Source: Thermococcus sp. 21S7 (GTDB lineage Archaea > Methanobacteriota_B > Thermococci > Thermococcales > Thermococcaceae). Taken from it: DNA of 64,000 nucleotides. The translations under genes and the position numbers were made by a program. The stretch spans positions 184,629 through 248,628 of the forward strand of contig NZ_SNUT01000004.1 of the NCBI RefSeq assembly GCF_012027615.1, read 5' to 3'. This document shows, one piece after another, positions 35,851-44,423 of this stretch (position 1 is its first letter; each line of letters begins with the position of its first letter). The notes beneath the pieces are model-generated. The model made no database searches. It was not told the DNA's origin and was given only the letters and a program-made list of their open reading frames with translations.

Positions 35851-36774
35851 ATGGCGAAGTATGCACTTTGGTATTTCAAGCCTTTTGGTGGGAACTATGC
35901 AGTATTTGATACCAATACGCCGACTTCCGAGCTGGGGAATCTTGGGTTTGACTACATAATAGCCCTCCACACCTGCGGTAAAGACGGGCAGTTCGGACAG
36001 ATGCCGATGAGCGGCTATACCTATGAAGCAGGTTATAACGACGGTAAAAAGCTCGCACAGTGGATTGAACGGGAAGTGAGCCCGGGGCTCCCGTACCTTG
36101 TTGAGATCCCGGTGCTCGTTAAGGATGGTAAGGAGCAGTGGAAGGAGTTTGAAGACTCACACCATACAGTAAAACCTGCGGTCAGGGGCCTCGATTACTG
36201 GAAGGGCTGGGTTGACGGCGTTTACATGAACACGGGCAGGCTGGAGCGCGGCTTCTACTGGAACCTGGAGTATCCGTGGCAGGTCGTGAAGGGAGTGGTC
36301 AGCGAGAGTGCCATAAGAGAGCTGTCCGACAAAATCCTTGGCTGGGGCCAGCAATTCATCTGGATACCAAATGTTAATGATACAATTAATCGCGACAATA
36401 CTGACATAAAGTCTCTGGCAAGATATTTCACGTATGTTTTTGTACAACCACATTACTACCAAAGATGGAGGGAGTACTATACTGGAACCTTGAATGGATC
36501 CCCTAGTGAATATCCCTACCTGGACTCGGAAACAGGTGTTAGTGCTTTGGTAGAGGTTCTGAATTGGGTACGAAAAAATGTCCCAAACGGGTATTTGGAA
36601 CTGGAAGTAGATGGGAGTATAAACCAATATCCAGAACTGCTACACAAAGCATGTGACTATGTCTCTGCTCAAAGGCGATCGGAAGTCGGAGGTCTCTGGC
36701 CTAAAAGGGCATATTACTACGGTGTTGATCTGAACAACGCTCGCGAGGTGAAGAGGCATTGTCCCGATTGGTGA
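35851..36774 (+). CDS. Unknown protein, DUF4855-like
   Basis: A 307-residue protein that recalls DUF4855-type proteins (YALWYFKPFGGNYAVFDT, FDYIIALHT, YNDGKKLAQWI, WGQQFIWIPNVND), which look like glycosidase-type barrels; this assignment is from memory and weak. No signal peptide is visible. The C-terminal 125 residues, from DNTDIKSLARYF, recur as a separate short gene at 38285. The ATG at 35851 has a weak GGCGAT site. It begins the island between rpl15e and COG1325 and overlaps the next gene by 16 bases. Confidence 0.6.
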   Translation: MAKYALWYFKPFGGNYAVFDTNTPTSELGNLGFDYIIALHTCGKDGQFGQMPMSGYTYEAGYNDGKKLAQWIEREVSPGLPYLVEIPVLVKDGKEQWKEFEDSHHTVKPAVRGLDYWKGWVDGVYMNTGRLERGFYWNLEYPWQVVKGVVSESAIRELSDKILGWGQQFIWIPNVNDTINRDNTDIKSLARYFTYVFVQPHYYQRWREYYTGTLNGSPSEYPYLDSETGVSALVEVLNWVRKNVPNGYLELEVDGSINQYPELLHKACDYVSAQRRSEVGGLWPKRAYYYGVDLNNAREVKRHCPDW

Positions 36775-38282
36775 GCTTTAAAATTGCATCATTTTTCGTT
36801 CTTTCCCTGCTCATTACCCTTCCTCTCGTTTCTTCAGCCGAAAATCTCAAGATTATCAATGTTTACTCTATTGGGGATAAAGCTGCGTTCCTCGTCGTGA
36901 ACACGAGCAACAATCAGCTGATGGAGCTGGCATATAAAGACGGTCGCTTTACACGAATGCGCCCCCTGAACTTCAGTTTGAGAACGTACTCTCCAGTGCA
37001 CTGGAACGGGGAGTACTGGCTCCTCCAGAAGGGATTGGGGCCAGTGGTTGAGCTTTACATTTACAACGGTTCGCTCAAGCACGTTAAAACTTTCGTGAAC
37101 GGTACCATTTGTGCATACAACGACCTCAGAATCTGGTGGAATGGTGAGGAGTACCTCTTAACCTTCCTGAAGAGCAGTCCAAACGACAATCCTGCCACCG
37201 GGGAGTGCTACTACCCCACGGACATGTACCTCCTCCTGAATGATAAGTTAATCCCCCTGAACGTCTCAGGAACCATGACCTGGGTTCCACCCATAAAAGA
37301 ATGGTTCGCTACCGGGGTGGATTGGTTCGAAGGTGACAAGATGGAAAAAATCGCCCTGATTAATGAAACCGGTGGCGTGGTGTTCTTGAATGTTACACTA
37401 CAGGGATTGTACGGCAGTGAAATCGCGTACAACGGCAGTACGGCCTGGCTCGTCTTGGATTGGGCCGAGGGGAATCTCACTCACATTGAGGTTTACCTGC
37501 TGGGGAGAAACGTTGCCCGGAGAGTGCATCATGAGGATGCTAATGGGAGCATTGGCATTCCAATAGCTACATGGGGGAATTGGCCCCAGAAACTGGCTTG
37601 GAACGGCAATCCAATTCTCATTCAATCCACAGGGATTCTCAATGATACCGTTCTCATCTTCAATGGAACCGGGTTTTCAAGGGTGGGGACGTTCAATGAT
37701 TGCAGTGAGCTTACCCCAGTGTCGGTTGACGGGCGTGTTTTCATCCTCTGTATGATGGCTGGGGGTGAGAGGAGAGTAACGATGATGAAACTCTTCGCCA
37801 TTAAGGGGGGTAAGAAGGAGCTAGTACGGACTTTCAGGACGAGTGGTTACCCTTACCGGTACGGGGTTAAGGATTTCCTGGGATTCCCGGCTTTCAAAGA
37901 GAACAATCACTCCAGTTTAATCCTCTACACGAGTGATACCATAATGCTCTTCAACTCCACTCACGCCATGAACCTGCTCACGGGCGAGAGGACGCCCCTT
38001 CCAGCTGGCTTGAGGGGAAGAAACTACAATGTGACTTATTGTTCAGGAGAGTGGCTACTCTTCACGAAGAGTGAAGTGTACACTTTAAAAGACGGGAAGT
38101 TCGCGGAACTGAAACTCACCATTTCCTCCGCAGGGGAAGCCACTAATGGAACCACCAGTTCACCAGTTAACACTCAAACCGGCGAGAACACTATCCCCTT
38201 ATCAAAAAGGGCACTCACACTCATCATAACCGGTGTAGCGGCTGTTCTACTCCTGCTCGCACTACACAGGAGGAGGCGGTAA
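36759..38282 (+). CDS. Unknown secreted protein with C-terminal membrane anchor
   Basis: A 507-residue surface protein. A signal peptide (SFFVLSLLITLPLVSSA) is followed by repeated beta-strand pairs of about 50 residues ending in patterns like VELYIYNGSLK and WNGEEYLL, reminiscent of a beta-propeller, many NxS/T sequons, a Ser/Thr-rich linker and a C-terminal helix ALTLIITGVAAVLLLLAL then HRRRR. The TTG at 36759 has a GAGGTGA site 7 bases upstream; a GTG at 36771 is possible. It overlaps the upstream gene and is probably co-transcribed with it. Confidence 0.65.
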   Translation: MSRLVSFKIASFFVLSLLITLPLVSSAENLKIINVYSIGDKAAFLVVNTSNNQLMELAYKDGRFTRMRPLNFSLRTYSPVHWNGEYWLLQKGLGPVVELYIYNGSLKHVKTFVNGTICAYNDLRIWWNGEEYLLTFLKSSPNDNPATGECYYPTDMYLLLNDKLIPLNVSGTMTWVPPIKEWFATGVDWFEGDKMEKIALINETGGVVFLNVTLQGLYGSEIAYNGSTAWLVLDWAEGNLTHIEVYLLGRNVARRVHHEDANGSIGIPIATWGNWPQKLAWNGNPILIQSTGILNDTVLIFNGTGFSRVGTFNDCSELTPVSVDGRVFILCMMAGGERRVTMMKLFAIKGGKKELVRTFRTSGYPYRYGVKDFLGFPAFKENNHSSLILYTSDTIMLFNSTHAMNLLTGERTPLPAGLRGRNYNVTYCSGEWLLFTKSEVYTLKDGKFAELKLTISSAGEATNGTTSSPVNTQTGENTIPLSKRALTLIITGVAAVLLLLALHRRRR

Positions 38283-38284
38283 CG

Positions 38285-38599
38285 TTGGAGCACACGGATA
38301 TTAAAACCTTGGATGGGTACTTCAAATACATATTCGCTCAGTCAGGTTACTACTTTAGGAAGACTCTGAACCTTAAGGAATGGTTCACTAATTTTGAGGA
38401 TTTCAGGAATAAATACAGCCTCAACAACCTCTACATGGAGATGGAGTGCGACAATGGGGTTAAAAGTTCAGAGGAATTAAGAACCCGGGCATGTAAATAT
38501 GTACAGTACGCCAAGAACTTCCCGCACAGGGCGTACTACTTTGATGCCGACGTGGAGAACCTGAGGCTCGTGAAAGAACAATGTCCGGATTACATTTGA
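38285..38599 (+). CDS. Short duplicate of the C-terminal domain of the 35851-36774 protein
   Basis: A 104-residue frame that aligns with the C-terminal part of the DUF4855-like protein: HTDIKTLDGYFKYIFAQ against NTDIKSLARYFTYVFVQ, and HRAYYFDADVENLRLVKEQCPDY against KRAYYYGVDLNNAREVKRHCPDW. It lacks the N-terminal two thirds. It starts TTG two bases after the preceding stop, with AGGAGGAGG upstream, so it may be translated as a stand-alone domain or be a remnant of a deleted copy. Confidence 0.55.
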   Translation: MEHTDIKTLDGYFKYIFAQSGYYFRKTLNLKEWFTNFEDFRNKYSLNNLYMEMECDNGVKSSEELRTRACKYVQYAKNFPHRAYYFDADVENLRLVKEQCPDYI

Positions 38600-38633
38600 T
38601 TGCCAAATCCCTGGTTTAGGAGAGTGAGCAGAA

Positions 38634-39944
38634 ATGACGGCAACAAAAACTCTCGTTGCTCTTTTTACGCTCTTTGTTTTTATGGCGTCCGCTTTTGGGC
38701 CGGTCCGTGCAGGAGAGTATCACTGGTCATACGTCAAGGTTGAGATGCTCGCCCTCAACACGACGGTCATCCCTGGTTCGGGGGATGCAATTGCAGTCGT
38801 TCATACGAAGCTGTACGGGTGGGTTCCGGTCTTCGATAGGTTTAACTTCTCCGAACTGAACCGGTACAACCTCACCGAGGTCTTGTGGGATACCGTCTAC
38901 GTCTTCTATCTAAACTCCTCCGGGGCATACCTGCTCTACGAGGGCGACAAAGAAGGCGCTCCCGTAATTCTGTACAGTGAGAAGCGGAGAACGTGGTATT
39001 TCCGATTCCACCTCGGTGAGGTCAACCCGCTTTTCACGGCCTTTCTAAAGTCCAAGGGTTACAACGCCAACATGAGCCTCCTGGAAGGCTATCTTGCGTT
39101 CGACGGCTCGCGTGTCCAGGCGGTGGGCAAGCCTACAGACGTTGCCGCCACCATGCCCGGCATACTCACACAAGATGCCACCACTCTCCCCGGTTACCCG
39201 TACGTGAAGGGGATAAGGGTCGGTAGCCACTACTTCGTGAACTTCACGGTTGACTATTCCAGTCCGGCTTACGCGCACTCTCAGGCCGGATATTCCTGGA
39301 CTGTTCCGGAGGACCTCGTGAGGAGAAACCTCGGTTTAAGCGCTCCAGTGCTCACGATGGCCGTTCCAGACCTCATTAACTGCACGGAGGGCACGTTCAA
39401 AGGGGAAGAGTACTGTTTCCCGGTGGATAAGCCGGAATGGATGTACCTCTACCATGAAAACCTCAGGATTGTTTACCATGTTTTTTGCTCTGGAAATGAA
39501 TCGGGGGAAAAGGTGCAACGCTGGAACCGGACGGTGCTCATGGCCTGGACGAAATGGGACCGGGCATGGTGGGGCAAAGCCCCTGCCAACCGGACTGTTC
39601 GTCTCATGGGGGAGGAATTGATTCCCCTCAACTCAACGGGGGGTTTCAATGAGTACCGCGTTGCCCTCTACAACTCCACGACAAACTCCATCTGGACGTT
39701 TCCCCTGCTCAGGATTCCGGAAAACTCCTCGGCTGTGGAACGGACAGAGGCCGTGAAAGCCTTCAGACCGAAGGTTTTGCAGGTTAACACCTCCTCAGGC
39801 GGAGCTTTGCGCCCCGTTCCCCCCTGTAGGGCGGGGGAGAATACCGGGAAGATTTTTCTGTATGGTTTAATCCCCGGGCTTATCCTCGGAGCTCTCATCG
39901 GGTACCTGCTAATGAAGAACAGGAGGCAAAAAAATGAGGAGTAA
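38634..39944 (+). CDS. Surface protein paralogue 1 (signal peptide, ectodomain, C-terminal anchor)
   Basis: A 436-residue protein of unknown function. It has a signal peptide (TLVALFTLFVFMASAFGPVRA), an ectodomain with many sequons, and a C-terminal helix FLYGLIPGLILGALIGYLLM followed by KNRRQKNEE. Architecture and elements such as YVFYLNSSGAYLL match the three genes that follow, so the four are a tandem family. The end overlaps the next gene by 11 bases. Confidence 0.65.
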   Translation: MTATKTLVALFTLFVFMASAFGPVRAGEYHWSYVKVEMLALNTTVIPGSGDAIAVVHTKLYGWVPVFDRFNFSELNRYNLTEVLWDTVYVFYLNSSGAYLLYEGDKEGAPVILYSEKRRTWYFRFHLGEVNPLFTAFLKSKGYNANMSLLEGYLAFDGSRVQAVGKPTDVAATMPGILTQDATTLPGYPYVKGIRVGSHYFVNFTVDYSSPAYAHSQAGYSWTVPEDLVRRNLGLSAPVLTMAVPDLINCTEGTFKGEEYCFPVDKPEWMYLYHENLRIVYHVFCSGNESGEKVQRWNRTVLMAWTKWDRAWWGKAPANRTVRLMGEELIPLNSTGGFNEYRVALYNSTTNSIWTFPLLRIPENSSAVERTEAVKAFRPKVLQVNTSSGGALRPVPPCRAGENTGKIFLYGLIPGLILGALIGYLLMKNRRQKNEE

Positions 39945-41073
39945 AGGGCTTACAGCAATTACCCTCTTGCTGGCCCTTTCCTTTATCTTTCTCCCTTACG
40001 CGAGCGGGGACGTTTACAGGGGAATTATAATAACAAACTCGGGCTGGAACACTGGCCTTAACTCCGCCTTCATTGCCGTCAGAGTGTACCGCGTGAGCAC
40101 GGGGAGTCCAAACTTCATGCTTGACATGGATGACATCCCCAATCCTCCGATAAGGTATCCGCCGGATAATGGCTGGTGGAACAACTGGACTGATTATCTC
40201 TTCTACATCAACGGCTCCGGTGCCTACCTCGTGGAGACGATTACCCCGGACTCCCCCTCCCCAGTTCGGTTCACGTTCCCCTCCTATGCTTACGAGGGTT
40301 CGGGGCGTTTCGTCTGGTACCTCATCCTCGACCACAACAGGACAAGCCTGTCACTCCAGCCCAGGCATGCAATCGGAATCTACCGCTTCAACGGGAGCTG
40401 TTTAGAAAAGACAGCGGTTGAGAACTCGACGGAATTCCCCTGGCAGCTGGAGGGGAGCACGTTAGCGCTGATAGAGGACTACGGGAACTACATGCTTTTT
40501 GACCCTGAGGCTAAAGGTTCCCTTGGGTGGACTCCTTTCAACGTTTCAAAGGCCCTCCTCAACAGGCACTTCGGTCCGAACACGACACGTAACTCGGTGT
40601 TTGGTGTGGTCTTTATGAACCGCAGTGCGGTCCTGATAATCCCCTCCGAAGGGTTCTTTGAGGGGAACGGGAGCTACTATTTCCTCAAGCCGGTTAAGTT
40701 CGACCCAGCAGGGGCTAATTACACGGTGGTCGCGGCCTACTCGGACTGGAGGAGGATGCCGTATTACGGCGTGCTCGTTTATCCTGGGAGATTTATACCC
40801 CTGCTGAGGTACGATCCGACGAAACCCGGCCGGGTGAGCCTTGCCCAGGAGGTCAAACCGTTTAGAGTTCCTTTGTGCAAAACGGCTTCCGGAGGCAACG
40901 CCACGGCCACACCCAGAAGGGTCCTGACATCCAGTCCTGCAGGAACTTCTCGGAATCCCTCGGGCACTCTTCCAGTGGGCATGTCTCTGATGGGGGGCAT
41001 ATCGGGCGTGGGAATTGGACTGATAATCGGAGCGGTGCTGGGACGGGGGAGGGAGAAGCATGAGGAGAATTAA
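39934..41073 (+). CDS. Surface protein paralogue 2
   Basis: A 379-residue protein with signal peptide LLLALSFIFLPYASG, ectodomain and C-terminal helix GVGIGLIIGAVLG. Shared blocks with paralogue 4 (42133-43260) include YLFYINGSGAYLV, IGIYRFNGSCL, FNVSKALLNRHFGPNTT, MPYYGVLVYPG and FRVPLC. Its signal-peptide DNA is almost identical to that of paralogue 4. It overlaps both neighbours (11 and 14 bases), so the set is one transcript. No function is known. Confidence 0.65.
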   Translation: MRSKGLTAITLLLALSFIFLPYASGDVYRGIIITNSGWNTGLNSAFIAVRVYRVSTGSPNFMLDMDDIPNPPIRYPPDNGWWNNWTDYLFYINGSGAYLVETITPDSPSPVRFTFPSYAYEGSGRFVWYLILDHNRTSLSLQPRHAIGIYRFNGSCLEKTAVENSTEFPWQLEGSTLALIEDYGNYMLFDPEAKGSLGWTPFNVSKALLNRHFGPNTTRNSVFGVVFMNRSAVLIIPSEGFFEGNGSYYFLKPVKFDPAGANYTVVAAYSDWRRMPYYGVLVYPGRFIPLLRYDPTKPGRVSLAQEVKPFRVPLCKTASGGNATATPRRVLTSSPAGTSRNPSGTLPVGMSLMGGISGVGIGLIIGAVLGRGREKHEEN

Positions 41074-42136
41074 CTTCCTCGCGGTTTCAGTGCTGGTTCT
41101 CCTGCTGGTTATTCCGGCGGTCAGCGCCGGGGGGAAGGTCGTGAACGGCGTAAACGTTGTAACCAGTGTCTCTCCTGGAAGGGACGACTTCTTTGTATCC
41201 GTCTCCACTTACCAGATTGGTGTTCTCCCATTCAACTTTAACCTGAGCGGCGTAAACTACTTGCTCGTCCACGGAAGGGTGATACCGGCGGGAATTCTCA
41301 TTGAGGACTCTCTCCCCGATTGGATGTTTCTGTTTTACGTTTCAAATCGGAGCTACTACGTCTGGAGTGGAAATTGGCTGTATTACCTCCCGAGTTTCCC
41401 TTCAGCGGCCTTCTACTCTAACGGCTCGTGGTACCTGTTCCTCTACGGGGGTGCCCCTCACCTCCGGATAAACGGCCGCCCCCTCACAAACGTCAGCCCG
41501 TACAACACGTCTTTGGACAGCCCGATGATTTTTCGGATAAGAAATGGATGCATCAAACCCGTTCCCGTTGCCCCTTACTCCTCAGTAATCCATGGAAGAG
41601 TGGAACTAGAAGGCGGTAAGCTAATTGTCTCGTTTCCGGGCGGAAACCCGGTGACGGTTCCGCTGGACTCTTTTGAGAGGTACCTAAACGTGACTAATTC
41701 CTCCGCCCTCGCGGAGTCACTGGCGGCCGTCCGACTTGAAGATGGCTCCATAGTGCTCTACTTCCCAACGCTCTCGTACTTCCCCGGGAACAACACAACC
41801 TACGCGGGGACGTTCAGGGGAAACGAGTTCATCCCTATCTTTAAGTCCTGGGAGCCGAGGGACTACGTTTTTCTCTTTCGGGAAACCTTAAGGGTCATTC
41901 CTGTGCTTGAGGTTGGGGTGGGGAACTACACGACCACCCCGCTGATAAAGGGGGCCTGGAAGCTAAGGGAATGCAACGGCACGGTGCTTCCGTCCAATAA
42001 CACCACTTCGACATTTACAGCTTTCGGTTCCTCAGAGTGGAACCTTCGGGCATTTTCCCTGGCGTTAATCCCTGGAATCCTTATTGGGGTCGTTATCGGT
42101 TATTTGTTCGTGAGCAAAAGGAGGCATGAACAATGA
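41060..42136 (+). CDS. Surface protein paralogue 3
   Basis: A 358-residue protein with signal peptide FLAVSVLVLLLVIPAVSAG, an ectodomain containing TSVSPGRDDFFVSV (compare SDVSPGKDAAFVRI in paralogue 4), many sequons and C-terminal helix FSLALIPGILIGVVIGYLFV plus SKRRHEQ. The C-terminal anchor resembles that of paralogue 1. It overlaps paralogue 4 by 4 bases (ATGA). It is the most diverged of the group in its middle region. Confidence 0.62.
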   Translation: MRRINFLAVSVLVLLLVIPAVSAGGKVVNGVNVVTSVSPGRDDFFVSVSTYQIGVLPFNFNLSGVNYLLVHGRVIPAGILIEDSLPDWMFLFYVSNRSYYVWSGNWLYYLPSFPSAAFYSNGSWYLFLYGGAPHLRINGRPLTNVSPYNTSLDSPMIFRIRNGCIKPVPVAPYSSVIHGRVELEGGKLIVSFPGGNPVTVPLDSFERYLNVTNSSALAESLAAVRLEDGSIVLYFPTLSYFPGNNTTYAGTFRGNEFIPIFKSWEPRDYVFLFRETLRVIPVLEVGVGNYTTTPLIKGAWKLRECNGTVLPSNNTTSTFTAFGSSEWNLRAFSLALIPGILIGVVIGYLFVSKRRHEQ

Positions 42137-43260
42137 AGGATAACGGACCTACAGCAATCGCCCTCTTGCTGGCCCTTTCCTTTATCTTCCTCCCCTACGC
42201 GAGCGGGTGGAGCGGCTGTTCGGGTGTTTTCATAACGTCTTCCGACGTTTCTCCTGGCAAGGACGCGGCTTTTGTCAGGATAGACGTTTATTACGTGTTC
42301 CCAAACGGCACAAACTTCACGAGCGGCTACCCGCCCGAAGGAGACATGCTTCCACACGAGTACCTCTTCTACGTGAACGAATCCGGGGCGTACTTCGTGT
42401 TAATGGAGGAGTACCCCTCGTGCTCTTTAGCTGGTGGTGTTTCCCATATCAAGCCAATTGTTGGATACTACAACGGCTCCTGGTACCTGCTCCTCGACCA
42501 CTGGGCCACTGAAACGGCCCTGCCCAGGAAGTACACTTACCCGAAGCACATCATTGGAGTCTATCGCTTCAACGGGACCTGTCTCACTAACTCAACGGTT
42601 ATTCTGAACAATGACGAGGCGAGCTTCGACTTAGTCCCATCCAATGCAAGGACTCGTGGGGATTACATAATATTTCAACCGGGCTTAAAATCTCAGATAG
42701 GTTATTACTTCAACGTTTCAAAGGCCCTTCTCAACCGCTACTTCGGTCCCAGCACAACGGGGCTTTCTACTGGAGCAATGGCGCTTGCGGATGGTAAGAG
42801 CCTCCTCTTAATTCCCGAAATGATGTTCATGAACTGTTCCAACAGGTATTACCTCGTGAAACCGGTGAGTTCCGACCTTCTGGGTGAGAAGTTCAATTAT
42901 TCGGCCGTTAAATCCTACTCGAACTGGAGTGAAATGCCGTACTACGGTGTCCTCTGGTACCCTCGCGGCTTCATTCCGCTGTTAAAGTACGACCCGACAG
43001 AACCCGGCGGGGTAACCCTTGCCCCGAACGTTAAGATGTTCCACGTTCCTCTCTGTGCCGGGGCATCAAAGAATGGGACAGTCACCGCGCCAAAAACGCC
43101 CACGGGCACAACGATGGGACAAACCTCCAGCACCCCGACCGGTTATTCCCGGTTCCTGCTCCCTCTGGGGCTCGTTGCAGGGGCCCTCTTTGGAGTGCTC
43201 ATAGGCTATAGCCTGGCCAGGAGGCGAAGGGAAAGTAATGTCAGCGAGAGGGAAATATAA
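42133..43260 (+). CDS. Surface protein paralogue 4
   Basis: A 375-residue protein with the same plan: signal peptide LLLALSFIFLPYASG, ectodomain with YLFYVNESGAYFV, IGVYRFNGTCL, FNVSKALLNRYFGPSTT, MPYYGVLWYPRG and FHVPLC, a Thr/Pro-rich linker, then helix LGLVAGALFGVLIGYSLA and a basic tail. It is the closest relative of paralogue 2. It ends the island; the COG1325 gene with its own promoter follows 48 bases later. Confidence 0.65.
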   Translation: MKDNGPTAIALLLALSFIFLPYASGWSGCSGVFITSSDVSPGKDAAFVRIDVYYVFPNGTNFTSGYPPEGDMLPHEYLFYVNESGAYFVLMEEYPSCSLAGGVSHIKPIVGYYNGSWYLLLDHWATETALPRKYTYPKHIIGVYRFNGTCLTNSTVILNNDEASFDLVPSNARTRGDYIIFQPGLKSQIGYYFNVSKALLNRYFGPSTTGLSTGAMALADGKSLLLIPEMMFMNCSNRYYLVKPVSSDLLGEKFNYSAVKSYSNWSEMPYYGVLWYPRGFIPLLKYDPTEPGGVTLAPNVKMFHVPLCAGASKNGTVTAPKTPTGTTMGQTSSTPTGYSRFLLPLGLVAGALFGVLIGYSLARRRRESNVSEREI

Positions 43261-43270
43261 AGCGGTTGCC

Positions 43271-43279
43271 TTTTAAACC
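43271..43279 (+). promoter_or_regulatory. TATA box of the COG1325-rnp3 operon
   Basis: TTTTAAACC lies about 30-38 bases before the COG1325 ATG, in a context (CCTTTTAAACCCCT) very like the RNase J promoter. This gives the pair its own promoter, compatible with the island having broken an earlier link with rpl15e. Confidence 0.5.
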
Positions 43280-43308
43280 CCTCCGCGTTTCTTTCCCTGG
43301 TGAGAGCG

Positions 43309-43764
43309 ATGGCAAAGATAAGGGCGCATCACGTCAGGATTACCACGTTCATCCACGCCACCGAGGACGAGGACAAGGTTCTTGAGGCAATATCTACGTT
43401 CATTCCCGAAGAGATAGACGACGAGGACGTCATCTTTGATATAGACGAGACCACGGGCTTCTTCGGAAACCCCATCAAGGTCGTCAACGTGGAGATAAAG
43501 CGGAGCAGGGCCGTTAGAAAGTTCATTGACTACTTCAAAGGGCTGCTGAGCGAGGAGGACAGGCGCTACCTCATCGAGAACCTCGATGAAAAGGTGGACG
43601 AGGAAGGGACGCTCTACGTCCGCTTCAACAAGCAAAAAGCGTACCTCGGCGATCCGGAGGTGGACGAGGGCGGCGACACCATCCAGGTCAGGATAAAGGT
43701 CAAGGCCTTTCCCATGAGGAAGGAAGCGGTCGTCAAAGCCGTTCGGGAGTGGCTGGAGGAATGA
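43309..43764 (+). CDS. RNA-binding protein, COG1325 (exosome/RNase P operon member)
   Basis: A 151-residue conserved archaeal protein of the COG1325 group, predicted RNA-binding. It starts AKIRAHHVRITTFIHATEDEDKV and contains IDETTGFFGNPIKVVNVEI and DEEGTLYVRFNKQKAYLG. GGTGAG at 43299-43304 supports the ATG at 43309. Its stop overlaps the Rpp30 start. In archaea this gene commonly lies between rpl15e and rnp3 in the exosome superoperon. Confidence 0.85.
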   Translation: MAKIRAHHVRITTFIHATEDEDKVLEAISTFIPEEIDDEDVIFDIDETTGFFGNPIKVVNVEIKRSRAVRKFIDYFKGLLSEEDRRYLIENLDEKVDEEGTLYVRFNKQKAYLGDPEVDEGGDTIQVRIKVKAFPMRKEAVVKAVREWLEE

Positions 43765-44420
43765 GCGTGGAGGTCTCCTTTTCAAGGGACTACTTCGTTG
43801 AGATGGACGTCAGGAGCGGTGAAGCATACGATCTGGCCAGTGAGTGGTTCGACGAGGTCGTCTTCACCAAAAAGCTCGTCCTTGAAGGCTCCCCCGACTG
43901 GGGGAAGCTTAAGGAAGAGCTCAGGGAGCTCCGCGATAAATATGGGAAAATAGCCCTCCTTCTCGTTACGAAAAAGCCCAGCCTCATCCGCGAGGTGAAG
44001 AACCGCAACCTAAGAGCTTTGCTTTACGTCCTGGGCGGTGATATGAGGGTCAACCGCTTCGCCCTTGAGGCCGGTGTTGACGCCTTGATAAGCCCGTGGC
44101 TGGGGAGGAAGGATCCGGGCTTCGACCATGTGCTGGCCAAGATTGCGGCAAGGAAGGGAGTGGCTATAGGGTTTTCCTTTTCCCCTCTCCTCACCGCTGG
44201 CCCTTACGAGAGGGTTCAACTCCTCCGCTTCATGGCCAAAACCTGGCAGCTCGTTGACAAGTACTCGGTTCCGAGGTTCATAACGAGCTCCGCCGAGACC
44301 AAATGGGAAGTTCGCTCTCCAAGGGATTTGATGAGCCTTGGAATAAGCATCGGCATGGAGACGCCGAAGGCAAGGGCTGGTTTGAACTTCTATCCGCGAA
44401 GGCTCCTCTCTTCGGTTTAA
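43761..44420 (+). CDS. rnp3: Ribonuclease P protein component 3 (Rpp30)
   Basis: A 219-residue protein of the Rpp30 family, a protein subunit of RNase P acting in tRNA 5'-end maturation. The TIM-barrel-like sequence includes FVEMDVRSGEAYDLASEWFDEVVF, LRALLYVLGGDMRVNRFALEAGVDALISPW, KGVAIGFSFSPLL and a C-terminal SPRDLMSLGISIGM. The ATG at 43761 overlaps the COG1325 stop; a GTG at 43767 has better spacing to GGAGG and is an alternative. It is followed by an ABC exporter gene. Confidence 0.9.
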   Translation: MSVEVSFSRDYFVEMDVRSGEAYDLASEWFDEVVFTKKLVLEGSPDWGKLKEELRELRDKYGKIALLLVTKKPSLIREVKNRNLRALLYVLGGDMRVNRFALEAGVDALISPWLGRKDPGFDHVLAKIAARKGVAIGFSFSPLLTAGPYERVQLLRFMAKTWQLVDKYSVPRFITSSAETKWEVRSPRDLMSLGISIGMETPKARAGLNFYPRRLLSSV

Positions 44421-44423
44421 CCC

